The notes under the pieces are model-generated. The model worked only from the letters and a program-made list of their open reading frames with translations, ran no database searches and was not told the DNA's origin. DNA of 5,645 bases. Source: Clostridia bacterium. GTDB lineage: Bacteria; Bacillota; Clostridia; Saccharofermentanales; UBA5734. Where the stretch lies: positions 1 to 5,645 of the forward strand of contig RZZF01000132.1 in NCBI GenBank assembly GCA_009929975.1. The letters run 5' to 3'. Shown here piece after piece: positions 1 to 5,618 of this stretch; positions within the stretch are counted from its first letter, which is position 1; each line of letters starts with the position of its first letter. The translations under genes were made by a program, and so were the position numbers.

Positions 1-69
1 CTGGGTTATCTCAGCCCTGTTCAGTACCTCAAACAATGGCAACAACAGCATCTACAAGCTGTGGCTTAG
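1..69 (+). CDS. Transposase, C-terminal 22 residues (partial)
   Basis: Reading from base 1 in frame gives LGYLSPVQYLKQW followed by a glutamine-rich tail and a TAG stop at 67-69. The LGYLSPVQYL stretch matches the conserved C-terminal block (RPHxALGYxxPxEY) of rve-type transposases of the IS3 and IS481 families, which cut and join DNA ends with a DDE catalytic triad. Only the tail is present; the catalytic core lies beyond the left edge. It runs opposite to every other gene here. The stop is 25 bases from the element end, a normal spacing for such elements. The match is short but distinctive. Confidence 0.75.
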   Translation: MGYLSPVQYLKQWQQQHLQAVA

Positions 70-94
70 TAAATTGTCCGCTAAAGTGTTGACA
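1..94 (+). mobile_element. Right end of an insertion sequence (DDE/rve type)
   Basis: This is the 3' end of an insertion sequence that enters from outside the window. It holds the transposase C-terminus (1-69) and then a 25-base non-coding end finishing in TTGACA at 89-94. Read inwards from 94 on the minus strand, the end starts TGTCAACACTTTAGCGGACA, a TG...CA-type terminus as used by rve-integrase insertion sequences (IS3, IS481 and IS21 groups). Homology to the ABC permease on the other side stops exactly at this boundary, which is the main support for placing the junction at 94/95. The rest of the element and any target-site duplication lie outside the window, so the family cannot be settled. 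Confidence 0.75.
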
Positions 95-311
95 TTCCGT
101 GAGCGAAATCATTCCACTCGCTGGCTGCGATACCGGCCAGCTTGTAGTTCTTAAACGCCAACTGAATTCCATAAACCGGAACGTATCTGAAAATAATAAA
201 AAATATCGTAGCCGGTACCAACATGGCATAGATCCAGCGATATTCCCAGATTCGCTTCCATATACTTCGCTTACCCAGCTTGCGCGGCCCAATCGATGGC
301 TGGACTGACAT
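81..311 (-). pseudogene. ABC sugar transporter permease (LplB/YtcP type), disrupted by an insertion sequence
   Basis: This is the 5' part of an inner-membrane permease of a binding-protein-dependent oligosaccharide ABC importer. The start at 311 follows an AAGGAGG site with 8 bases of spacing; an in-frame ATG further upstream lacks such a site. Residues 1-28 form a basic cytoplasmic N-terminus (KLGKRSIWKRIWEYRW). Residues 29-42 or so begin the first membrane segment (MLVPATIFFIIF), followed by the family signature YVPVYGIQLAFKNYKLAGI and SEW at about 46-66. Native sequence ends at Gly72 (base 96). Four residues from the insertion sequence (MSTL) follow before a stop at 81-83. Members are usually about 290-320 residues, so five membrane segments and the EAA loop that contacts the ATPase are missing, and the product cannot work. 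The remainder of the gene may lie beyond the element, outside the window. Confidence 0.85.
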
Positions 312-319
312 CCGCAATT

Positions 320-326
320 CCTCCTT
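320..326 (-). promoter_or_regulatory. Ribosome binding site deciding the permease start
   Basis: The minus strand reads AAGGAGG here, a near-perfect anti-16S match, 8 bases before the ATG at 311. It makes 311 the start rather than the in-frame ATG at 371. Confidence 0.85.
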
Positions 327-454
327 GACACTGCTCTGACGCCAATATGGCGACCGGCGATTCAATAACATTCAACTTTTGTCGGGATTTTGAGCCGGTT
401 CGTTTTTCCCGTTCACAGGCCTGCCCATGTTATTTGGTGACCGTCCAGTGATGT

Positions 455-471
455 GCCGCATGGCATGCAGC
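455..471 (-). repeat. Imperfect 17-base palindrome in the transporter leader
   Basis: The minus strand reads GCTGCATG C CATGCGGC, two 8-base arms around a single base with one T/G mismatch that would be a G-U pair in RNA. It lies about 55-70 bases after the predicted transcription start. It could be an operator for a local regulator or a small leader hairpin; the one-base centre favours a protein-binding site over RNA folding. No regulator gene is visible in the window. Confidence 0.3.
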
Positions 472-530
472 CGTGAAATCGAACGAAAAAGCGAAAGCTC
501 ATTTGTGCATTATTGTAACCCCCTGACCAC

Positions 531-559
531 ATAATAGCAATCTGTTTGTGTAGTTTCAA
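531..559 (-). promoter_or_regulatory. Sigma-A promoter with extended -10 for the permease (transporter) operon
   Basis: On the minus strand there is a -35 TTGAAA (559-554), a 17-base spacer, and a -10 TATTAT (536-531) preceded by TG one base away (539-538), which makes an extended -10. Each hexamer differs from consensus by only one or two bases and the spacing is ideal. Initiation is expected near 524, leaving a leader of about 210 bases before the permease start. Confidence 0.75.
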
Positions 560-647
560 TATTATGTATAATTTCTGTAAACAGCTCTTAGACATAATGC
601 ATATAGAGATGCGATTCATATTCACTATATTAACCAAAATGTCAAGT

Positions 648-676
648 AAAAAAAGGTCGAAACCGAAGTTTCGACC
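648..676 (-). terminator. Intrinsic terminator after the GH5 gene
   Basis: The minus strand has a perfect 9-base stem, GGTCGAAAC with GTTTCGACC (676-668 and 663-655). It is closed by a UUCG tetraloop with a C-G closing pair, an exceptionally stable form, and is followed at once by seven T residues (654-648). It sits 33 bases after the GH5 stop and ends the aviRa-like/manA/GH5 transcription unit. Confidence 0.93.
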
Positions 677-709
677 AATAAAGTATTGATGATTGGCTGA
701 ATAAGTCTT

Positions 710-1705
710 TTATTCGATGACACGATTTTCCAAATAAAGTTCGAGCAGCTTGCGGTCAACTTTGAACCCCTTGTAGTCATCATAGACCGTGCCGGGACGG
801 CCATGCTCAACAATACCGAAGGCACCTTTGAAATTCCACAGCGAGTAGCCCCACTTCAGATCTTTGAATAAGCCGAGCAGATCCTTGAACCAGGCCAGCG
901 CGACATCATTATGTGTCTTGTCATAGCAGCCGAATTCTCCGATATGAATCTGTGCGCCCATGTTCTGTACATCGACCCAGGGCTGATAGAACTCGCGCAG
1001 CGTCTCTTTGTTCCAGACCCGTCCCATCCATTCAATTCCGGGATAGAATGGCTCCTGCAATCCTTCATGTCCCTTCCACCATTCCGCCTGATAATGGCTG
1101 ATGCACATCGGCTGATAGCCGCGTCCGCTGTGGACAACTCCGGCATCTGCCAGTTCAGGCATCGCCAGGTTGCCGCCGCCAAGACCGTCCAGGACAATCT
1201 CACGCTGCGGATCGATCGCGCGGATCGCTTTGATGGTCCGGCGCATCAGAGCTTCATGCCGGTCACGTGTCAGTCCGTATTGTCCGATATCTGCCGGTTC
1301 ATTGACCAGATCAAAGCTCAGTTCACGGCTGGAGATTCCCAGATAACGCCGCGCGAACGTTTCCCAGAGAAAAACAAACGCGTCCTGTGCGATCTCATCG
1401 ACCCAGAGATTGTGTTTCTCCCGGTCATTTCGGTTGATGCAGTAGCCCGGAGCACGATGCAGATTCAGGCACATATGCAGTCCGCGCTCGCGGCAGGCCG
1501 CCAGATAGCGGTCGATATGGCCAAAGACATCCTCATTGGGATGAAAGTAATCAAAATCCTTCGTCCAGAAATTATAATCTGTCGGGATCCGGACAAAATT
1601 GAAGCCGTGATCTGCCAGAAAATCCAACTCGTTTTCCGCGACCGGAGCCGGCGGCTGTCCATGATGGACAAACATCCATAAGAAATTAAACCCGTACTTG
1701 ATCAT
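710..1705 (-). CDS. Glycoside hydrolase family 5 (cellulase-fold) enzyme, intracellular
   Basis: This 331-residue retaining beta-glycosidase has the GH5 (beta/alpha)8 barrel. Visible landmarks are Arg39 (FVRIP), His83 (LHRAPG), the acid/base Glu136 in FDLVNEP, the His204-Tyr205 pair, the nucleophile Glu257 in HIGEFG, and Trp290 in SLWNFKG. All the catalytic positions expected for GH5 are present, so it should be active. It has no signal peptide and no carbohydrate-binding module and is a single domain, so it probably acts in the cytoplasm on imported short oligosaccharides. The start at 1705 is chosen over the ATG at 1711 because the AAGGAG site (1718-1713) is 7 bases from the former and only one from the latter. 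The gene begins 2 bases after the isomerase stop, so the two are translationally close. The substrate (beta-mannoside or beta-glucoside) cannot be told from sequence; the neighbouring isomerase makes mannosides attractive. Confidence 0.9.
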   Translation of the reverse strand: MIKYGFNFLWMFVHHGQPPAPVAENELDFLADHGFNFVRIPTDYNFWTKDFDYFHPNEDVFGHIDRYLAACRERGLHMCLNLHRAPGYCINRNDREKHNLWVDEIAQDAFVFLWETFARRYLGISSRELSFDLVNEPADIGQYGLTRDRHEALMRRTIKAIRAIDPQREIVLDGLGGGNLAMPELADAGVVHSGRGYQPMCISHYQAEWWKGHEGLQEPFYPGIEWMGRVWNKETLREFYQPWVDVQNMGAQIHIGEFGCYDKTHNDVALAWFKDLLGLFKDLKWGYSLWNFKGAFGIVEHGRPGTVYDDYKGFKVDRKLLELYLENRVIE

Positions 1706-1707
1706 GA

Positions 1708-2808
1708 TCATTCTCCTTGTCGTTGATGGCGAACATGAGCCGGATGGCAGAGAATCAGCGACAAGCTGCTGCCGTCGACCGGTTCAACGCTGATATCGTC
1801 TGCCGCATAGGGAATGAACAGCTCATCGCCCTGTTTGATTGTCACCACCTGATCCGCACATGTCAGTCGGCCTTCACCTCCCAGTACAATCACAGTCTGC
1901 AGCGCACCCGTTCTGGTCAGGGGTACTTTTTCCGATGTGTCGAGCCGGGTGAATGAAAAATATTCAGCCGTTCCCGGCCCGATTACGATCTGCTCCCGAC
2001 CCCAGCCACCGGAACGAATCAGCTGCGGCTCGATCCGATAACGCTTCAGATTTTCTTCATAAGAACTGCCGTTATAGATATAACAGCCCAACAGGCGCTG
2101 CTTATGCGCTTCCTGTTCTTCAGGACCCGCTTCTTTTAGTTTACGGGCACCGACCGTAATATCTGACGGCTCCTGGACCTCAACGATGAAACAGCCGCAG
2201 CCAATCGCGTGCGGAGCACCTGCCGCGATATAGAACGCGTCGCCGACCTCAACCGGTATTTTATGGCAGCAGGCTTCCATTGACGCGATATCGCCTGCAT
2301 CGTAAGCTGCTTCAAACTGTGCGCGTGTCACATTTTCCTTGAAACCGAGCAGAACATAAGGTGGTTCTGAACTGTCATCCCGTTTGCCGATGACATACCA
2401 GCTCTCTTCCTTGCCATAATCACTGTTGAAATGCTGCTTGGCATACGGCCGGGTCGGATGGGTCTGAAGACCCAGCTGCAGCTCGGCATCAAGCAGTTTA
2501 ACCAGCAGCCCCACCCGATGGCCATGCTGGTCGACATGGGTTTTGCCCAAGGCCTGTTCAGGATCTCTTTCGATCGCTTCAAACAGATAGCAGCGGGTTC
2601 CGTCCGGCAGGATACATTCGGAGCAGCCATCATTGGGATCCCCCTTTTCCAGTGCGTTGATCGTCCGGGTATCCGAGCCGATCCAGGCCTCCGGACGATT
2701 GTCGTCCGCACCTGGAAAGATACCGCGGAATCGATCGAGCTCACGACCGCCGGGATAACGGACAATCTTGTTGGGAACCAGTTTCCAGGGATAGCGATAG
2801 ACATTCAT
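1708..2808 (-). CDS. manA: Class I mannose-6-phosphate isomerase-like cupin enzyme
   Basis: This 366-residue protein belongs to the type I phosphomannose isomerase family, zinc enzymes that interconvert mannose-6-phosphate and fructose-6-phosphate in the cytoplasm. The zinc ligands are recognisable: Gln115 and His117 (LQTHP), Glu135 (KEESWYV) and His200 (GAPHAIGCG). The second cupin signature follows as FIVEVQEPSDIT (207-218), and a C-terminal cupin half ends with GDELFIPY at about 327-334. It departs from the family after SDIT: the usual TYR-type arginine motif is replaced by VGARKL, with Arg222 the nearest arginine, and it is longer than the roughly 315 residues of Bacillus-type enzymes. 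It may therefore have a different hexose-phosphate or sugar specificity. A CGGAGA site lies 6 bases before the ATG. It starts 15 bases after the methyltransferase stop and ends 2 bases before the GH5 start, so the three are probably cotranscribed. Confidence 0.85.
   Translation of the reverse strand: MNVYRYPWKLVPNKIVRYPGGRELDRFRGIFPGADDNRPEAWIGSDTRTINALEKGDPNDGCSECILPDGTRCYLFEAIERDPEQALGKTHVDQHGHRVGLLVKLLDAELQLGLQTHPTRPYAKQHFNSDYGKEESWYVIGKRDDSSEPPYVLLGFKENVTRAQFEAAYDAGDIASMEACCHKIPVEVGDAFYIAAGAPHAIGCGCFIVEVQEPSDITVGARKLKEAGPEEQEAHKQRLLGCYIYNGSSYEENLKRYRIEPQLIRSGGWGREQIVIGPGTAEYFSFTRLDTSEKVPLTRTGALQTVIVLGGEGRLTCADQVVTIKQGDELFIPYAADDISVEPVDGSSLSLILCHPAHVRHQRQGE
1713..1718 (-). promoter_or_regulatory. 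Ribosome binding site deciding the GH5 start
   Basis: AAGGAG on the minus strand lies inside the end of the isomerase gene. Two in-frame ATG codons follow, at 1711 and 1705. Only the second has normal spacing (7 bases). Confidence 0.75.
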
Positions 2809-2823
2809 ACGTTTTCTCCGTTC

Positions 2824-3603
2824 TTATTTGTTTTTTTCTTTTATTGATGACTCATCCGGATCGGACGGACCATCCAACTGGCAGATCACGAATTTCCGAT
2901 GGCCGATGATCTGCTGTTCCAGACGCCGATAGCCGCTCAACACCCACTTCTCATTGCGATCCATACTGAGCGCGACGATCGTCTGCCGGCTGATCTGCCG
3001 GCTCAGCGACTGCAGAAGGAGAGCGACTGAAAGGTTATCTTGATCATTCGACCGGATCTGTGTTGATTGATCGGTCTGCCAGGCGGTCAGTCGCCCATAA
3101 GGAAGATCCATAAAGACAATATCGGGCGGCCACTGCAGCGGCTGAGGATCAAAGAGATCGCCGCGGTCAAGATCAATCTCAATCTCCGGACCAATCAGCT
3201 GTCCGGCGATCCGATCAAGGCTGGCCAGGGCTTGCTGATAGGATGGACGCCTGAACTCAGACAGATGGTGCTCAATTTCCAACCGCCGTTGTGCCAGGCC
3301 TTTATGAGACAGCAAGGACAAGTTACGCTTTGCCACTTCAATCGCCTGCTGATTGATATCACGACCGATGATCCGGTGAATTTTCGCTTGATTGAGCAAT
3401 CCGAGTACCGTTAGTAGATAGCCGCTGCCACAGCATCCATCATAGAGACAGACCGGGGAGGCCGTCGGCAGCCGGGAAGCCGCCCGCATGAAGATCTCCT
3501 GCGCCAGTCGGACCGGAAAATTGGTCAGGCCGGGAGCATGGTGCAGGACCCGCCCGCTGGCAAAGTCTTCGTAATTGTCAGAAGACGCGTGGAGATAGCG
3601 CAT
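2824..3603 (-). CDS. AviRa-like 23S rRNA (guanine) methyltransferase
   Basis: This 259-residue S-adenosylmethionine-dependent methyltransferase strongly resembles AviRa of Streptomyces viridochromogenes, which methylates a guanine in helix 91 of 23S rRNA (G2535) and gives avilamycin resistance. The match runs along the length: the N-terminal ASGRVLHHAPG and FPVRLAQEIF blocks (15-38), motif I DGCCGSGYLLTVLGLL (55-70), the acidic motif II RDINQQAIEVAKRNL (81-95), RPSYQQA (119-125), and the catalytic-loop motif DLPYGR (166-171). The start at 3603 is chosen because GGAAGGA lies 7 bases upstream and the homology begins just after it; a longer frame from 3726 would run through the promoter and lacks family similarity. 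The charged tail (about 244-259) looks non-conserved. It is the first gene of a unit with the isomerase and GH5 genes. Its role could be self-protection against orthosomycins or housekeeping rRNA modification; the sequence does not decide. Confidence 0.85.
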   Translation of the reverse strand: MRYLHASSDNYEDFASGRVLHHAPGLTNFPVRLAQEIFMRAASRLPTASPVCLYDGCCGSGYLLTVLGLLNQAKIHRIIGRDINQQAIEVAKRNLSLLSHKGLAQRRLEIEHHLSEFRRPSYQQALASLDRIAGQLIGPEIEIDLDRGDLFDPQPLQWPPDIVFMDLPYGRLTAWQTDQSTQIRSNDQDNLSVALLLQSLSRQISRQTIVALSMDRNEKWVLSGYRRLEQQIIGHRKFVICQLDGPSDPDESSIKEKNK

Positions 3604-3610
3604 TCGAGAG

Positions 3611-3617
3611 TCCTTCC
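3611..3617 (-). promoter_or_regulatory. Ribosome binding site deciding the AviRa-like start
   Basis: GGAAGGA on the minus strand lies 7 bases before the ATG at 3603. It fixes a 259-residue product instead of the 300-residue reading from 3726. Confidence 0.8.
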
Positions 3618-3646
3618 CGCAGCCGGGCTGATCCGCTGTCAACTTT

Positions 3647-3675
3647 ATTATATGAAACGTCAGCCCGTTACGCAA
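3647..3675 (-). promoter_or_regulatory. Probable sigma-A promoter for the AviRa-like/manA/GH5 unit
   Basis: The minus strand has a consensus -10 TATAAT (3652-3647), a 17-base spacer, and a weak -35 TTGCGT (3675-3670, three of six matches). Initiation would be near 3640, giving a leader of about 37 bases. The poor -35 suggests a weak or activated promoter. The -35 slightly overlaps the foot of the hairpin at 3674-3727. Confidence 0.6.
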
Positions 3676-3727
3676 TGAAACAGGGATGCCGCCACGGCAT
3701 GAACCGTCACAGCACCCCCTGTTCATT
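3674..3727 (-). other. Long imperfect hairpin between two genes
   Basis: On the minus strand AATGAACAGGG pairs with CCCTGTTTCATT (one bulged T). Inside this, GTGC pairs with GCAT and ACGG with CCGT around a TTCATG loop, giving a near-continuous stem about 20 pairs long. It lies 33 bases after the stop of the 585-residue gene and touches the -35 of the next promoter. No T-tract follows in the minus direction, so it is not a standard intrinsic terminator for that gene; a T-rich stretch (CATTTTATTT) follows only in the plus direction. It may end or stabilise the upstream message, or be a binding site. Confidence 0.6.
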
Positions 3728-3759
3728 TTATTTCTGATTGCTGCCGCAGGCGTTCAAAT

Positions 3760-5517
3760 TCAGCGCAAAAGCTGAAAGAACCTCAACTGACCCGGCATCA
3801 TCGGAACCTGGTAGACAAATTCCGGTGCTTCCGCTTCAACGGTCGCGCTGTCACCACGGCGTGACGGAACCGGCAGCTGCCATGAAGACGTCAGGGTCAG
3901 CCCGGTTTCGATGTCGCGGATCCCGCGGATGTCTGCGCCGGCCACCACGACTTCCAATGTTTCACGCATCGGACGATAGCTGCTGACACCAAACACATCA
4001 TTATCATAGGTAAACAGGTTATAGCGAGCCTTGGAGCCCAGATACACCGGTGTACCGAACGCGAAATCTTTGCGGATCATCCGCCAGACTTCCTTCGGCA
4101 ATTTGTACAGGTCGGCGAAGTTATCCGGCAGATTGAGAATATAGAACTTCCCGCGGCCATAATTATCCTCGGTCAGAATCGGGAAATTATCTTCATCAGC
4201 CTGCATCAGGACATCACCCCAGGTTGAATTGGTCTTATAGTCGAGAACCTCAAAGCTGATCGGATCAGAAGCCTCGGCAAACGCGCCGGCATTGGTATTG
4301 TAATGATCGATCATGTAGATTTTCCCGCTGACATGGCGATTCGTCAGGCGAACCGTCGTCAGATCCTTGATGCCCTGATCATAGACCGCACGGAAGAAGC
4401 CGTTAGTGGCAATCGCCCGGCCCCCTTGGCGCACATAAGCTTCCACTTTGCCGACAATCGCCGGATCGTGCGCTGAAGCGGCGGTCAGGAAAATGACCGG
4501 GGCATCGCTCTTGAACTCAGGCGTCGGTTCAAAGGGAATGCCGCCCATGCCGAGATAGTTGACGACCTGGTCTTCGCCTTCCGCGTTATAGGGTTCATAA
4601 AGCGAAACGCCGACCGGCTGTCCGGCATGGTCCAGCAACGCGTCAATGCGGTAGAACTGCTGGCCGAGAGGCGGCAATGCCGGCGAGTCGACCATGGTGA
4701 AGAAATTGAACAGCATCAGCTCACGAGCCCGGGCCAGCATGGTCAGATTGGCCTGCTCCAGCCAGAAGTTGATGTTATCCGATGAACCACCCAGATCAAT
4801 CCAGCCGCCGCCGTTGCGGCCAGGGGCGACATTATCCAGAAGACGGATGATGCTGTAGCTGAGATAGCGCTGCAGATGCTGCTGGCTGTAACAAGGATTG
4901 CGGGTTTCCGTTCCGCTGTAGACCATGTCAAATATATCTTTTTGTTTTTCAGGATTATAGCCGTTAGCCTGATAAGACTCATACCAGTTCGGATACTTGA
5001 TAATGAAATTGATCTTCGGGTTGACAGATTTTGCCAGGTCAACGATCTCATGGGATACCTCTTCCATCAGATCAAGACGGTACTGATCCCAGCTCTTCGT
5101 CCCCTTGGCCTCAATGCATTGTTCGCAGCGGCAGGCAGTGAAGAAATAGTCATCGAGAATGATTTCATCGAACAGAGACGCGGTATAGCGGACAATCTCG
5201 AGATATTCCTTGCGATAATCCGGATCCGTGAAACAGAAGGTATCGAAGATTGATGGTTTGGGATTTCCCGGCAGAGTGCCCGTCGATGTGATACCGCCTG
5301 AAACCTCGATCCCGTTCTTCTGATACACGGCGATCGCTTTCTCCATTTTTTCACGCGGAACACGGACAAGGCCGCGATGGGTTTCGAGATAGACCTTCTT
5401 CAGCGGGATATACCGGTTGAAGTAATCAATGCCGTATTGGATCTCCTGTTCATCTGCCCGGTCAAGATAATAGGCATACACATAGGACGCGACCTGGAAA
5501 TTCTTGTAGTCTTTCAT
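3760..5517 (-). CDS. Putative glycoside-hydrolase-like protein (barrel plus amidotransferase-like domain)
   Basis: I do not recognise the family of this 585-residue protein with confidence. Residues 1 to about 290 read like a (beta/alpha)8 barrel: strands such as KKVYLETHRG (40-49) and FDEIILDDYFF (116-126), then a CxCxxC cluster (Cys129, 131, 134), FIIKYPNWYES (171-181), and VYSGTETRNP (199-208). Asp122, Asp123 and Glu204 are plausible catalytic acids. Residues about 300-420 (VGVSLYEPY, PVIFLTAAS, VEAYVRQGGRAIATNGF) resemble the class I glutamine-amidotransferase-like domain used for trimerisation in GH42-type enzymes. Residues about 490-585 look like a small beta domain. There is no signal peptide or membrane segment, so it is probably cytoplasmic. 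GGAGG 7 bases upstream supports the start. The company of a GH5 enzyme, an isomerase and a sugar permease suggests a glycosidase. A non-catalytic sugar-binding role is possible. Confidence 0.7.
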   Translation of the reverse strand: MKDYKNFQVASYVYAYYLDRADEQEIQYGIDYFNRYIPLKKVYLETHRGLVRVPREKMEKAIAVYQKNGIEVSGGITSTGTLPGNPKPSIFDTFCFTDPDYRKEYLEIVRYTASLFDEIILDDYFFTACRCEQCIEAKGTKSWDQYRLDLMEEVSHEIVDLAKSVNPKINFIIKYPNWYESYQANGYNPEKQKDIFDMVYSGTETRNPCYSQQHLQRYLSYSIIRLLDNVAPGRNGGGWIDLGGSSDNINFWLEQANLTMLARARELMLFNFFTMVDSPALPPLGQQFYRIDALLDHAGQPVGVSLYEPYNAEGEDQVVNYLGMGGIPFEPTPEFKSDAPVIFLTAASAHDPAIVGKVEAYVRQGGRAIATNGFFRAVYDQGIKDLTTVRLTNRHVSGKIYMIDHYNTNAGAFAEASDPISFEVLDYKTNSTWGDVLMQADEDNFPILTEDNYGRGKFYILNLPDNFADLYKLPKEVWRMIRKDFAFGTPVYLGSKARYNLFTYDNDVFGVSSYRPMRETLEVVVAGADIRGIRDIETGLTLTSSWQLPVPSRRGDSATVEAEAPEFVYQVPMMPGQLRFFQLLR

Positions 5518-5524
5518 ACGGTTT

Positions 5525-5529
5525 CCTCC
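5525..5529 (-). promoter_or_regulatory. Ribosome binding site of the 585-residue protein
   Basis: GGAGG on the minus strand lies 7 bases before the ATG at 5517. This is ideal spacing and confirms the start. Confidence 0.85.
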
Positions 5530-5549
5530 ACATTTTAAGATGTTGTTAT

Positions 5550-5570
5550 TTCAGCGGCATCACCGCCGAA
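5550..5570 (-). other. Short hairpin upstream of the 585-residue gene
   Basis: The minus strand reads TTCGGCGG, TGATG loop, CCGCTGAA: an eight-pair stem including one G-U pair. It is followed by ATAACAACA rather than T residues, so it is not a normal terminator. It lies about 30 bases before the start codon and may be a leader structure, or a remnant terminator of the upstream gene. Confidence 0.4.
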
Positions 5571-5618
5571 TGACGATCAGGACAGACTATAGGGGCCATC
5601 AGCGTTCACATGGTCGAA

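Larger units (their letters stand above)
312..647 (-). other. Non-coding interval upstream of the permease (promoter and long leader)
   Basis: About 335 bases lie between the GH5 terminator and the permease start. The stretch is AT-rich at 530-640 and contains an extended -10 promoter (531-559). Downstream of that comes a leader of about 210 bases with short inverted repeats at 455-471 and 340-352. Just upstream of the -35 there are two small palindromes, ATTATGTATAAT at 560-571 and CTGTAAACAG at 575-584. A 74-codon open frame at 637-413 covers the promoter, has no visible binding site and resembles nothing I know, so I do not call it a gene. I recognise no known riboswitch. Confidence 0.6.

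Noticed and set aside
29..331. 100-codon minus-strand open frame overlapping the permease
   Set aside because: It is out of frame with the clear ABC permease, lacks any family resemblance, and its last part is the antisense of the transposase tail.
340..352. CGCCA-ATA-TGGCG palindrome near the permease start
   Set aside because: The arms are only five bases long with no further support, so it may be chance.
485..502. CcpA (cre)-like sequence near the transporter transcription start
   Set aside because: The AAAGCG core is present but the outer TG and CA positions of the consensus do not match.
413..637. 74-codon minus-strand open frame in the gap before the permease
   Set aside because: It covers the extended -10 promoter, has no ribosome binding site and reads like untranslated AT-rich DNA.
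911..1681. 256-codon plus-strand open frame
   Set aside because: It is the antisense shadow of the GH5 gene, whose catalytic motifs are plain on the other strand.
2431..2847. 138-codon plus-strand open frame
   Set aside because: It is antisense to the isomerase gene, with no recognisable motif.
3604..3726. Upstream extension of the AviRa-like protein to 300 residues
   Set aside because: The added 41 residues span the -10 box and part of the hairpin and resemble no AviRa sequence, while a good binding site serves the ATG at 3603.
5585..5592. TATAGT -10-like hexamer before the 585-residue gene
   Set aside because: No acceptable -35 lies 16-18 bases upstream, so I do not call a promoter.
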